Source: Bog-473 sp963726005
Lineage (GTDB): Bacteria; Actinomycetota; Acidimicrobiia; Acidimicrobiales; RAAP-2
Reading direction: 5' to 3'
Assembly: GCA_963726005.1 (NCBI GenBank)
Contig: CAVSAT010000004.1
Coordinates: 62,001-126,000, forward strand
DNA length: 64,000 nt
Part shown: positions 44,791 through 53,429 of the stretch, in pieces
Position numbering within the stretch: position 1 is the stretch's first letter
Layout of the letters: every line of letters starts with the position of its first letter
The notes under the pieces: generated by a model
The model's database searches: none
The model's input: only the letters and a program-made list of their open reading frames with translations
What the model was told of the DNA's origin: nothing
Program-made: the position numbers and the translations under genes

Positions 44791-45393
44791 GTGACCCAGG
44801 CTGTTTCGGCGGAGGTCCCGGCGCCGCAGGGAAAGATCGTCCACGACCGCCCGCCGATGCTGGCGATCGGCGTCATGATCTGGCTGGGCTCCGAGCTGAT
44901 GTTCTTCAGCGGGCTCTTCGCGGCGTTCTTCACCATCCGCGCCAATACCGTCGGACCATGGCCGCCCGCCGGGACCGAGCTCGACGTGGTGCGAGCCGGC
45001 ATCTTCACGCTCGTCCTGGTCTCGTCGAGTTTCACGATGCAGTACGCCGTCTACCAGGCCGAATGGCGGCGGCGGCGCTCCGCTCGGCTCTGGGTCGTCG
45101 CCACCATCATCCTCGGAACGGCCTTCCTCGGGAACCAGCTCCTCGAGTGGCTGTTCAACACGACCCGCTGGTACACGAATTCGTACGGCTCGCTCTTCTA
45201 CATCATGTCGGGCCTGCACGGCCTCCACGTCTTCATCGGACTGCTCGCGATGACGTTCTTCCTCGGGCGCATGCGTGGCGATGTCGGCGGTGACCCCGGG
45301 GAGCTGTCCGCGATGCAGGGCATCTCGTACTACTGGCACTTCGTCGACATCGTCTGGGTCGGGCTCTACAGTTGCCTGTTCCTCCTCAAGTAG
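44791..45393 (+). CDS. ctaE: cytochrome c oxidase subunit III
   Basis: Membrane subunit of the aa3 oxidase, 200 residues with five helices, as in actinobacteria. MIWLGSELMFFSGLFAAFFT begins helix 1, FLGNQLLEW lies in the middle, and GLHGLHVFIGL and YYWHFVDIVWVGLYS hold the conserved His and Glu-lined helices. It leads the ctaE-qcrC-qcrA-qcrB operon, an order typical of actinobacteria and consistent with a bcc-aa3 supercomplex. Confidence 0.95.
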   Translation: MTQAVSAEVPAPQGKIVHDRPPMLAIGVMIWLGSELMFFSGLFAAFFTIRANTVGPWPPAGTELDVVRAGIFTLVLVSSSFTMQYAVYQAEWRRRRSARLWVVATIILGTAFLGNQLLEWLFNTTRWYTNSYGSLFYIMSGLHGLHVFIGLLAMTFFLGRMRGDVGGDPGELSAMQGISYYWHFVDIVWVGLYSCLFLLK

Positions 45394-45395
45394 GC

Positions 45396-46394
45396 ATGCC
45401 AGGCGTGCGCACACCACATCGAGGAACGCTCCGCAGCCGGTACCTGTTGCCGGCCGGCCTCCTCGCCGTCGTCACCCTGGCGTCGTTGGCGATGTTCTTC
45501 CCCGGCACCGAGGCCGGCGCCAGCGGGCACTCGGACACCGCGGAGACGCCCCAGATTCCCAACGTGCACGTCACGACCCGGTCCTGCGGCACGGTGAACG
45601 TCAAGGGCGTCACCGCGGCGGTCCCCAACGCGGGAAACCCATTCAGGAGCAGCTCGCGGTTCTGTCTCAACGGTCACCTGATCTCCTACGGCAACCGCTA
45701 CATCACCTACGACAACCCGCCCCAGTCGTTCATGGACGCTGGGCGCCTGCTCTTCGCGCAGACGTGCTCGAGCTGCCACGGCAACGACGCCAACGGGGTC
45801 GGCCAGAACGGCCTGGCCGCCATCGGGCCGAACCTGCAGGGGGTCGGCGCGGCCACCGTCGACTTCTGGGTCTCCTCGGGACGCATGCCGGCCGCCGACG
45901 TGAAGGCAGTCGAGGCCGAACGGCGCCCCACCCGGCTGACGCCACTGCAGGCGCTGGAGCTTGCGGCCTGGGTCAATTCGCTCGATCCCGCCGTGCCCGC
46001 CGTGCCCTATCCGCACCTCAATGGAGCCGACCAGTCGGTGGGGGCGAACCTGTTCTCCCTCAATTGCGCCGCTTGCCACACGATCACGGGTGCCGGTGAC
46101 GCGCTCGCCTTCGGGACCAACGCGCCGTCCCTGCAGGTCCGTTCCATCACCGCCCAACAAGTGGCGGAGGCGATCCGTACCGGGCCGGCCAACATGCCCC
46201 GTTTCTCGGGCAACCTGACCGACCAGCAGGTGGCCGACCTGGTCTCGTACGTCACGGCACGGATCCAGCACCCGGACAACCCCGGCGGCTTCGGGCTCGG
46301 CGGCGTGGGGCCGGTGGCAGAGGGCTTCGTCGCGCTGCTCATCGGCGTGGGCGGCCTCGTCCTCATCTGCTTCTGGATTGGTGAGCGCTCGTGA
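45396..46394 (+). CDS. qcrC: cytochrome bcc complex diheme cytochrome c subunit
   Basis: Membrane-anchored diheme cytochrome c (332 residues) that relays electrons directly to CuA of the oxidase. Helix YLLPAGLLAVVTLASLAMFF anchors the N-terminus. The two heme sites are CSSCH and CAACH, each with a later Met (GRMPAADV; NMPRFSG), and a second helix near the C-terminus (FVALLIGVGGLVLICFW) closes it. ATG 45396 is 3 bases after the ctaE stop. About 60 residues after the first helix are poorly conserved. Confidence 0.94.
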   Translation: MPGVRTPHRGTLRSRYLLPAGLLAVVTLASLAMFFPGTEAGASGHSDTAETPQIPNVHVTTRSCGTVNVKGVTAAVPNAGNPFRSSSRFCLNGHLISYGNRYITYDNPPQSFMDAGRLLFAQTCSSCHGNDANGVGQNGLAAIGPNLQGVGAATVDFWVSSGRMPAADVKAVEAERRPTRLTPLQALELAAWVNSLDPAVPAVPYPHLNGADQSVGANLFSLNCAACHTITGAGDALAFGTNAPSLQVRSITAQQVAEAIRTGPANMPRFSGNLTDQQVADLVSYVTARIQHPDNPGGFGLGGVGPVAEGFVALLIGVGGLVLICFWIGERS

Positions 46395-47353
46395 GCGACG
46401 AGGACCACAAGCCCTCGCGCACCCGGGTGCCGATGCCGCTCGCCGCCCTGAGCGACCCCCACATGGGCGACGCCGCGAGACACCCCGCACGTGTCGAGAA
46501 GATCATCGCCATCATCTTCCTCTTGGCCATCGTCTTCCTCGCTCTCTTCGGAGCCGCCTACTGGCAGAACTGGTCCCCCTGGGAGCTCGGCGGCGCCATC
46601 GGTGCCGGCCTGTTCCTGCTCGGGTTCGGGCTCACCGCCTGGGGCAAGTACCTGATGCCCCAGGGTCCCTTCGTCGAGGAGCGTCACCGGCTCGCATCGA
46701 CAAACGATGAGCGCGACGCCATGTCCGCCGCGCTGGTCGAGCGCTCCGCCGTCGTGGTCAAGCGGCGCAAGATGCTCGGCGGCCTCTTCGCGCTGGGGGC
46801 CGGCATCTTCGGGATTGTCGCCGCCTTCCCCCTCATCCGCTCGCTCGGGCCGCTGCCCGGCGACACGCTCGAGGTCACCGACTGGCGCGACGGCACGGTC
46901 CTCGTCGACGCGAACGGTCGACCGGTCCGCAAGGACACCCTCGTGGTCGGCGGCGTCATGACCGTCTACCCGCGGTCGACCGTCGACCCGAGCAACGGGT
47001 TCATCACCGAGAACGGGCAGGCCGTCGACCAGACGATCCTCATCAGGCTGTCCGACCAGCCCTTCGCCACGGTGCCGGGGCGAGAGGACTGGACCCCCGA
47101 CGGCTACGTGGCGTACTCCAAGCTGTGCACCCATCTCGGCTGCCCGGTCGGCCTCTACGAGCAAGAGCTCGAGCTGCTCGTCTGTCCGTGCCACCAGTCG
47201 ATGTTCAACGTCCGCAACGGCGCCGTGCCGCAGTTCGGACCGGCCCCCCGGCCGCTGCCCCAGATGCAGCTCGCCTACAACGACCAGGGCTACCTCATCT
47301 CGAGGGCGCCCTATGATCAGGCCGTCGGGCCCGGGTTCTGGGAGCGGTCATGA
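46391..47353 (+). CDS. qcrA: ubiquinol/menaquinol-cytochrome c reductase Rieske iron-sulfur subunit
   Basis: Rieske subunit of the bcc complex. Three membrane helices (about residues 37-58, 68-88 and 131-152) precede the cluster domain, as in mycobacterial QcrA. The ligands are CTHLGC and CPCHQSMF. The 320-residue protein starts at GTG 46391, overlapping qcrC by 4 bases, and overlaps qcrB as ATGA. Confidence 0.96.
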   Translation: MSDEDHKPSRTRVPMPLAALSDPHMGDAARHPARVEKIIAIIFLLAIVFLALFGAAYWQNWSPWELGGAIGAGLFLLGFGLTAWGKYLMPQGPFVEERHRLASTNDERDAMSAALVERSAVVVKRRKMLGGLFALGAGIFGIVAAFPLIRSLGPLPGDTLEVTDWRDGTVLVDANGRPVRKDTLVVGGVMTVYPRSTVDPSNGFITENGQAVDQTILIRLSDQPFATVPGREDWTPDGYVAYSKLCTHLGCPVGLYEQELELLVCPCHQSMFNVRNGAVPQFGPAPRPLPQMQLAYNDQGYLISRAPYDQAVGPGFWERS

Positions 47354-48918
47354 CGAATGCCACGGCGGCCAAGACCAAGCGCAGCACGAGGGCAGCCCTG
47401 GGCCCCTACGGCCAGGTCGGCAAGATCGTCGGCGAGCTCGACGACCGTCTGGGCGTGGCCAAGGGCGGCCGCGTCTTCCTCGACAAGATCTTCCCGGACC
47501 ACTGGTCCTTCATGCTGGGCGAGATATCGCTCTACTCCTTCGTCGTGCTGCTCGCCACCGGTGTGTTCCTCTCGCTGTTCTTCGTGCCCTCCACGGCGCA
47601 ATCCGTCTACCACGGCAGCTACAAGCCTCTGGACGGCCAGTGGGTCTCCGACGCCTACAAGTCCACGGTCGCCATCTCCTTCGACGTGCGGGGCGGCCTG
47701 CTCGTCCGCCAGATGCACCACTGGGCGGCCGACATCTTCACGGCGTCGATCGTGGTGCACATGGGCCGCATCTTCCTGACCGGGGCGTTCCGCAAGCCGC
47801 GCGAGTTGAACTGGCTCATCGGCATCACCATGCTGATCCTGGCCATCTTGGAAGGCTTCATCGGCTACTCGCTGCCCGACGACCTCATTTCGGGCACCGG
47901 CCTGCGCATCGGTTACTCCATCGCCGAGTCCATCCCCATCGTGGGCAGCTACCTCGTCACCTTCCTCTGGGGTGGACAGTTCCCCGGCACCGGGATCATC
48001 ATCCCGAGGTTCTTCATCATCCACGTGCTGATCATCCCCCTCGTGCTCCTCGGACTGATCACGGTGCACCTCGGCCTGCTGGTCCGCCAGAAGCACACCC
48101 AGTTCGCCGGCGAGGGTCGCACCGAGGACAACGTGGTGGGATCGCCGATGTTCCCGACCTTCATGGCCAAGACCACCGGCTTCCTCTTCATGGTGACGGC
48201 CGCCACGGCGCTGTTAGGTGCGTTCGCGCAGATCAACCCCATCTGGCAGTTCGGGTCGTACGACGCGTCGAAGATCTCCTACGCGGTGCAGCCGGACTGG
48301 TACATGGGCTGGCTGGACGGCGCGCTGCGCATCATGCCCTCGTGGGAGCTGACCGCGTTCGGGCACACCGTGCCCTTCGAGGTCTTCCTGCCCGCGGTGG
48401 TCTTCCCGGGCCTGATCTTCACGATCTGCATGTTGTGGCCGGCGCTCGAACGCCGGGTGACCGGCGACGACGAGCTGCACAACCTGCTGGACCGCCCGCG
48501 TGACAGACCCAAGCGCACGGCCGCCGGTGTGGCCATGTTCGCCCTCTTGTTCACGCTCTTCGGAGCGAGTTCCACCGACGTGCTCGCGAATTACTTCCAT
48601 GTCTCGCTCAACACCGTGCTCTGGTTCTTCCGGATCGCGACGATCGTGATCCCGATCATCGCCGGCCTGGTCGCCTACCAGCTGTGCCGTGAGATGCAGG
48701 GCGTCCACGGCATCGGCAAGCGCAAGCGGGCCGTGATCGTCGAGCGTTCGGCCCAGGGCGAGTACCGGACGGTCCCTTCGCCCCCGCGCCCCGACGACGA
48801 GCGTGTGGAGATGGAGCCCGAGCCGGTGCCGGTGCGCATCGACATCGAGCCGTTGAGCAACGGTGGCACCCCTGAGCCCGTGAGCTCGCCCACGGGCGTG
48901 CGCCAGGTCACCCGCTGA
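47350..48918 (+). CDS. qcrB: cytochrome bcc complex cytochrome b subunit
   Basis: Quinone-oxidising cytochrome b with about nine helices in 522 residues. RQMHHWAADIFTASIVVHM holds heme-ligand His residues, EGFIGYSLPDDLISGTGLRI is the Qo-site segment, and PDWYMGWLDGALRIMPSWEL the following loop. The C-terminal 60 residues are a charged cytoplasmic tail rich in Pro and Glu. ATG 47350 overlaps qcrA by 4 bases. Confidence 0.97.
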   Translation: MTNATAAKTKRSTRAALGPYGQVGKIVGELDDRLGVAKGGRVFLDKIFPDHWSFMLGEISLYSFVVLLATGVFLSLFFVPSTAQSVYHGSYKPLDGQWVSDAYKSTVAISFDVRGGLLVRQMHHWAADIFTASIVVHMGRIFLTGAFRKPRELNWLIGITMLILAILEGFIGYSLPDDLISGTGLRIGYSIAESIPIVGSYLVTFLWGGQFPGTGIIIPRFFIIHVLIIPLVLLGLITVHLGLLVRQKHTQFAGEGRTEDNVVGSPMFPTFMAKTTGFLFMVTAATALLGAFAQINPIWQFGSYDASKISYAVQPDWYMGWLDGALRIMPSWELTAFGHTVPFEVFLPAVVFPGLIFTICMLWPALERRVTGDDELHNLLDRPRDRPKRTAAGVAMFALLFTLFGASSTDVLANYFHVSLNTVLWFFRIATIVIPIIAGLVAYQLCREMQGVHGIGKRKRAVIVERSAQGEYRTVPSPPRPDDERVEMEPEPVPVRIDIEPLSNGGTPEPVSSPTGVRQVTR

Positions 48919-49802
48919 GCCAACGACCCCGACGGGTCACCGCCCGCGACCTGTGGGCGGCTGTCGAATCGGTCCACGCAGTCACCTACTTCGTCCCCGC
49001 CTGCCGCGCCGCACTGCGGGAAACGGGGCTGCGCGGGTTCTGGTCCGGCTACTTCGCCTCCCGCGCCGCTCCGCTCGGACGTGTCGGCCCCGGACCGGTG
49101 ACCGCTGCCTTCTACAACTTCCATCCGCGCATGGTTGCCGCGTCCGTCCCGGCGTGCTGGGACGTGGTGGCGCCCGAGACGCTGTGGCGCGTGCGCGCCA
49201 TCGCAGCGGCTGAGGCGCTCAACGAAATCTGCAGCGTCGAGGCCCGGTCGGCGCTCGTCGCGGCCCTGCCGCTGTTGCGACGCGCCGTGGCGGGTTGCGA
49301 GTGTGACGGGCGGGTGATGGCGGCCGCCAACCGGCCGCTGTGGCCGTTGATCGCGCCCGCGCTGGGCACGGGCGGGCTGGGTGAGGCCTGGCAGGCCTGC
49401 ACCGTTCTGCGCGAGCACCGCGGGGACGGGCACGTGGTGGCGCTTCTGGCCAACGGGGTCAGCGGGCTCGAGGCCCACGTGCTCGTCGCCGGCACCAAGG
49501 CGGTCCCGTCCGAGGTGCTGCGGGACAACCGGGGCTGGACCGAAGGGGAGTGGGATGCCGCCACGGCGACGCTCGCTGCCCAGGGGCTGCTGCACGGCGA
49601 CGGCCGCGCCACCGACACCGGGCGCACGTTGCACGGCCAGGTGGAGGATCTGACCGACCGGTTGGCCGAGCCGGCCTACGCCGGCCTGAGCGACGGGGCC
49701 GTCGAGGAACTCCGGGGTGCCCTCGCGGCGTGCGCGGCTGGCGTGGCCGCCTCGGGCCTCGTGCCGTTCCCCAACCCGATGGGGCTGCCCCGCGTGCGGT
49801 GA
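48915..49802 (+). CDS. SCO6745 family winged-helix-like protein, probable CTG start
   Basis: The 295-residue product matches the SCO6745 family of actinobacteria (HAVTYFVPACRAALRETG, GFWSGYFASRAAPLG, FYNFHPRMV, and a C-terminal winged-helix-like domain around WTEGEWDAATATLAAQGLL). The conserved N-terminal part is encoded upstream of the first GTG (49098), and this frame has no ATG, GTG or TTG after the stop at 48875. The best candidate is CTG 48915, which overlaps the qcrB stop as CTGA in the way its neighbours use GTGA and ATGA. An undetected indel near 48900-48915 is the alternative. Function unknown, perhaps regulatory. Confidence 0.65.
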   Translation: MSQRPRRVTARDLWAAVESVHAVTYFVPACRAALRETGLRGFWSGYFASRAAPLGRVGPGPVTAAFYNFHPRMVAASVPACWDVVAPETLWRVRAIAAAEALNEICSVEARSALVAALPLLRRAVAGCECDGRVMAAANRPLWPLIAPALGTGGLGEAWQACTVLREHRGDGHVVALLANGVSGLEAHVLVAGTKAVPSEVLRDNRGWTEGEWDAATATLAAQGLLHGDGRATDTGRTLHGQVEDLTDRLAEPAYAGLSDGAVEELRGALAACAAGVAASGLVPFPNPMGLPRVR

Positions 49803-49864
49803 TCACCTGGAGGCACGGCGCTGCCGACATCCGGGTCGACGGGTGGAACCGAATACCCGGCGCC

Positions 49865-50668
49865 ATGCGTACCACGATCGAGTCCTACAAGCAGCGTGCG
49901 GGCCGTCTGCGCCTTGATGGCATCGAGTTCGACGACTTCAAGGAGCGGCCCTTGGCCCCCGAAGCGCTCCGGTCGCTGCGCTACATGCACGACGTGGAGC
50001 ATCACACCGTCTGCTACCTCCGCGATCTGCTCCTGACCCCGGCGCACCGCGATCCCGACATCACCTCCTTCCTCGCGTGCTGGGTGTTCGAGGAGATGTG
50101 GCACGGGGAAGCCATCGGCCGGGTGCTCGAGGCACACGGCGAAGAGGCGGGCGCTCCCCGAATCGCGACGCTGCGACGGAAGCGCCGCCGCAAGGAGGCG
50201 ATCTCGACATTCAGCACCATCGGTTCGGCCGCCTTCGCGGGCGGTGCCTTCACCGCCCTGCACATGGCGTGGGGGGCGATCAACGAATGGACGACGCAGG
50301 CGGGCTACGCCCGGCTGTCGGACCAGGCGGACCACCCGACCCTACGCGAGCTGCTGAAGAGGATCATGAAGCAGGAGGGCGGGCACATCGACTTCTATGC
50401 CTCGGAGGCCACCCGAAGGCTCTCGGAGAGCCCGAGAGCGCAGCGGCTCACCCGGTTCGCCCTCAAGCACCTCTGGCGGCCCGTCGGCTCGGGATTGATG
50501 CCACAGGCGGAAGTCGGGTTCTTGGTGAAGTACCTCTTCGACGGGGACGATGGCCATCGGTTCACCTCGCGTATCGACCGGCGCGTGGACCGGCTCCCGG
50601 GCCAGGCCGACCTCCACCTGCTCGATACGGCGGTGTCGAGACTCTCACGGCTCGAGGTGGCCGCGTAG
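49865..50668 (+). CDS. ferritin-like diiron protein
   Basis: A 267-residue four-helix-bundle protein with diiron ligands in the order E, ExxH, E, ExxH: YMHDVEHHTVCYL, VFEEMWHGEAI, AINEWTTQAGY and IMKQEGGHIDFY. This pattern fits acyl-ACP desaturase-like or related ferritin-like oxidases; the substrate cannot be told. ATG 49865 begins shortly before the first helix. It is downstream of the SCO6745 gene by 62 bases and converges on the SDR pair across a 142-base gap with no recognisable gene in it. Confidence 0.7.
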   Translation: MRTTIESYKQRAGRLRLDGIEFDDFKERPLAPEALRSLRYMHDVEHHTVCYLRDLLLTPAHRDPDITSFLACWVFEEMWHGEAIGRVLEAHGEEAGAPRIATLRRKRRRKEAISTFSTIGSAAFAGGAFTALHMAWGAINEWTTQAGYARLSDQADHPTLRELLKRIMKQEGGHIDFYASEATRRLSESPRAQRLTRFALKHLWRPVGSGLMPQAEVGFLVKYLFDGDDGHRFTSRIDRRVDRLPGQADLHLLDTAVSRLSRLEVAA

Positions 50669-50810
50669 GGACACGGTGCGCCGTGGAGCCTCACGTGCGC
50701 CGGCTCGCTGATCGCGCCATGGAGTGGTTGGCCCGGCCCTTCGTCCGCGTTTCCCGAGGTCCTGGCCTGCCTCGACCGGATCGCCGCTCCGTGATCCGTG
50801 GCCGGGCTCC

Positions 50811-51680
50811 TCACCGGGGGCGACGGGGCGGCGGCCAGCCGGCCACCAGCCCGAGCTCCTTGCACAGCGGGCGCGACGAGACCATCTGCCCGGCGTAGCG
50901 CCCGGCTTCGGGGTCGTCCCCGAGCCAGGCGGCCACCTCGCCCGCCACCTCAGGCGGTGCAGGCACGTGTCCGGCGGCCACCAGCACCTCGTCGGTTCCG
51001 GACGCCCGCATCGACTCGGTGAGGGTGAGCCCCGGAGCGATGGAGAAGGCCCAGATGCCACGCGCCGCGAACTCCACATGGCACACATCGGTGACGCGGT
51101 GGAAGGCCGCCTTGGCGGCGGCGTAGGCCACGCCCCACCCACCGGCGCCCGCCGGCGCGGGCGGGGTGGTGAACGCGGCCTCCGAGAGCATGTTGACCAG
51201 CCGGCCCCGACCGCGTTCGAGCATGCCCGGCAACACGAGCTGTGTCAGGAGCAACGGGTGGAGGTAGTCGCCGACCAGGCAGCGCTCGGCCAGCTCGAGG
51301 GGCAGGTCCAAGATCCGGTCCATCGTGCCCGGCCCCTGATAGATGGCGTTGTTGACCAGCACGTCGACGCGGCCCAGGGTGCCCAGGGTCACCGCGGCGG
51401 CCTGCTCCACCGAGGAACGGTCCATCAGGTCCATCGGCACCGCCAGGCAGGTGCGCCCGAGCGCCTCGATCGCCGCCGCCGTCGTGTCGAGGCTCCCGGC
51501 GATGGGCGTCGGCTCGTCGGGCACCAGCGCGCTCGAGGAATGGGCCCGGCCGTCGCCCTCGTGCACCGTGCGCGCGGTGATGGCGACATCGAAGCCGCGC
51601 CGGGCCAGGGCCACGGCGGCGCAGCGCCCGATGCCGCGGCTCGCGCCCGTGACGAGTGCGACCCGGCGCGTGTCAGCCAC
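50811..51680 (-). CDS. short-chain dehydrogenase/reductase
   Basis: Classical-type SDR of 289 residues. VALVTGASRGIGRCAAVAL is the NAD(P)-binding loop, VLVNNAIYQG the NNAG-like motif (NNAI), and YAAAKAAFHR the catalytic YxxxK (Tyr and Lys present), with Ser in LSEAAF before it. A Gly/Ala/Pro insert precedes the Tyr. The substrate is unknown. It shares direction with the next SDR gene (6 bases apart), so the two are probably cotranscribed. Confidence 0.8.
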   Translation of the reverse strand: MADTRRVALVTGASRGIGRCAAVALARRGFDVAITARTVHEGDGRAHSSSALVPDEPTPIAGSLDTTAAAIEALGRTCLAVPMDLMDRSSVEQAAAVTLGTLGRVDVLVNNAIYQGPGTMDRILDLPLELAERCLVGDYLHPLLLTQLVLPGMLERGRGRLVNMLSEAAFTTPPAPAGAGGWGVAYAAAKAAFHRVTDVCHVEFAARGIWAFSIAPGLTLTESMRASGTDEVLVAAGHVPAPPEVAGEVAAWLGDDPEAGRYAGQMVSSRPLCKELGLVAGWPPPRRPR

Positions 51681-51686
51681 GGCGCA

Positions 51687-52454
51687 CTACATCATCCCGG
51701 CGATCTGGTGCCCGCCGTCGACGTGGAGCACCTGGCCGTTCACGTAGGCCGAGGCGCCACTGCACAAGAAGACCACCACCCGGGCGATGTCGTCGGGTGT
51801 CCCGAGGCGGCGGGTCGGGTTGGCCTCGGACAGGCGTTGCTGCACTTCCGGGGGCACGTTCGCCGCCGCCGTGGCGGTCAGGATGAAGCCGGGTGCGATG
51901 GCATTGGCGCGGATGCCCTCGCGGCCGTAGCGGACGGCGAGATGGCGTGTCAGCTGGTTGAGAGCCGCCTTGGATACGCCGTAGGCCACGCGGGTCGACT
52001 CGCCGATGGTGCTCGTCCCCGAGGAGATGGTGACGATGGAGCCGCCACCTCGTGCGGCCATGTGGGGGATGGCGTGGCGGGCGAGGAGCAGGGCACCGCG
52101 GGTGATCGTCTCGAGCACTCTGTCCCACACCCCGAGGTCGACGCCCACGGCGTCGGTGTCGAGGCGGGGGTGGCTCCAGGCGGCGTTGTGGTCCACGGCG
52201 TCGACACCGCCGAACTCGGCCGCGGCGAGCTCGACGAAGGCGGCCACGGCGCGTTCGTCGCGCACGTCGCAGCGACCGGGCGTCGCCCGCCCACCGGCCG
52301 CACGGACTTCCTCGGCCACGGACTCGGCGCCCTCGAGGTCGACGTCGCCCACGGCCACCGCGGCACCCTCGGCGGCCAGCAGCAGCGCCGTGGCGCGGCC
52401 GATGTCGGAGGCCCCGCCGCTCACAAGCACCACCTTGCCGTCGAGCTGACCCAC
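51687..52454 (-). CDS. short-chain dehydrogenase/reductase
   Basis: Classical SDR of 255 residues, FabG-like. VVLVSGGASDIGRATALLLA is the cofactor loop, DHNAAW replaces the usual NNAG, SIVTISSGTS gives the catalytic Ser, and YGVSKAALNQLTRHLA the Tyr and Lys. ANAIAPGFI and LHVDGGH complete the pattern. GTG 52454 lies one base after the stop of a 46-residue upstream ORF, suggesting coupled translation. Confidence 0.85.
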   Translation of the reverse strand: MGQLDGKVVLVSGGASDIGRATALLLAAEGAAVAVGDVDLEGAESVAEEVRAAGGRATPGRCDVRDERAVAAFVELAAAEFGGVDAVDHNAAWSHPRLDTDAVGVDLGVWDRVLETITRGALLLARHAIPHMAARGGGSIVTISSGTSTIGESTRVAYGVSKAALNQLTRHLAVRYGREGIRANAIAPGFILTATAAANVPPEVQQRLSEANPTRRLGTPDDIARVVVFLCSGASAYVNGQVLHVDGGHQIAGMM

Positions 52455-52455
52455 C

Positions 52456-52596
52456 TCAGTCGACGGGCACCGGGACGGGTGCGCCGGGGTGCCCGAACGT
52501 CATCGGGACATCGTAGGAGCGGCGAGGGAGGCCCACCACCTGGGCTTCTGGCCCGTGACGGCGGGTCGCCCGATTGGGTCCGCGGTCAGGGGGCAT
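52456..52596 (-). CDS. small ORF (46 residues) coupled to the downstream SDR gene
   Basis: Not recognised. An open frame from ATG 52596 to a TGA at 52456 encodes 46 residues that start basic (PNRATRRHGPEAQVVG) and end in a Pro/Val-rich tail (HPGAPVPVPVD). Third codon positions are about 80 percent G or C, as in real genes here. Its stop is one base from the SDR start. It is divergent to the adenylate cyclase gene with 14 bases between start codons. No strong ribosome binding site is seen. It is a candidate small protein or a leader peptide. Confidence 0.4.
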   Translation of the reverse strand: MPPDRGPNRATRRHGPEAQVVGLPRRSYDVPMTFGHPGAPVPVPVD

Positions 52597-52610
52597 GGCA
52601 GCATCTTCGC

Positions 52611-53273
52611 GTGAGAGTCCACCGCAGCTTCGCGTTCGTGGACGTGTCAGGGTTCACGGCGCTCACGGAGCTCGAGGGGGACGAACGCGCCGTCGACGTG
52701 TTGACCGCCTTCCGCACCCTGCTCCGGGACATCTGCGCACGCCGTGGCGTCCGGATCGCCAAGTGGCTGGGCGACGGCGTGATGCTCGTGTGCGTCACCA
52801 CCCGCCCCTTGCTCGAGACCATCTTGGAGCTGCACTACGTGGTGCGCGAGGTCGCCGGCCCCGTCGCGAGCGTCTCCATCCGCTCGGGCATCACCTCCGG
52901 CGAGGTCATCCTGATGGAGGGGGACGACTACGTCGGCCACTGCGTGAACGTCGCCGCACGCCTGTGCGACCAGGCGGTGGCGGGCGAGGCCCTGGCGGCG
53001 CCGGCGGTCCTCGAGCACCTGCCCAGCTGGGGCGTGACCGTGGCGGAGGCGCACGTCACGCTGAAGGGGGTCGAAAAGCCGGTGCCGACCTCGAGCATCC
53101 GGATGGCGCCGGGCGGCTCGGAGGCTTCCCGCGACCCCATCTGCGGACTACCCCTGACCAACGACACCGCCGAAGAGATCGCCCACGACGTGCGGGGCTC
53201 GGTCGTGCTGTTCTGCTCCCCGGGATGCGTCGACACCTGGCGTCGGCGGCCGGCGCGGACGAGTCCCCGCTGA
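52611..53273 (+). CDS. class III adenylate/guanylate cyclase with C-terminal YHS-like domain
   Basis: A 220-residue soluble protein. The cyclase domain (residues 1-165) has FVDVSGFTALTE and KWLGDGVMLV with the two metal Asp residues, VNVAARLCDQA with the Asn and Arg of catalysis, and VTLKGVEKPVP near its end. Residues 175-215 look like a YHS/TRASH-type metal-binding module: DPICGLPL and LFCSPGCVDTW supply three Cys. Whether it makes cAMP or cGMP cannot be told. GTG 52611 is the first start before the conserved FAFVDVSGFT. Probably expressed alone; the next gene begins about 155 bases later. Confidence 0.75.
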   Translation: MRVHRSFAFVDVSGFTALTELEGDERAVDVLTAFRTLLRDICARRGVRIAKWLGDGVMLVCVTTRPLLETILELHYVVREVAGPVASVSIRSGITSGEVILMEGDDYVGHCVNVAARLCDQAVAGEALAAPAVLEHLPSWGVTVAEAHVTLKGVEKPVPTSSIRMAPGGSEASRDPICGLPLTNDTAEEIAHDVRGSVVLFCSPGCVDTWRRRPARTSPR

Positions 53274-53429
53274 CAACGCCGTCGGGGTCCCCCGGCTTAC
53301 GGCGGCCGTTCGCACCGCCTGCGGTAGCGCGGGACCGGCCCTGCCCCGTCCCTCGAAATTGCCCCTCAACGAACCCTCGAGACGTGCCGATACTTCGTGC
53401 GCCGACAGAAGGGGAGTTTCGATACTGGC

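Noticed and set aside
50669..50810. A gene in the 142-base gap between the ferritin-like and SDR genes
   Set aside because: Neither strand gives an open frame with a plausible start and domain. Only a weak 5-base hairpin near 50672-50685 is seen.
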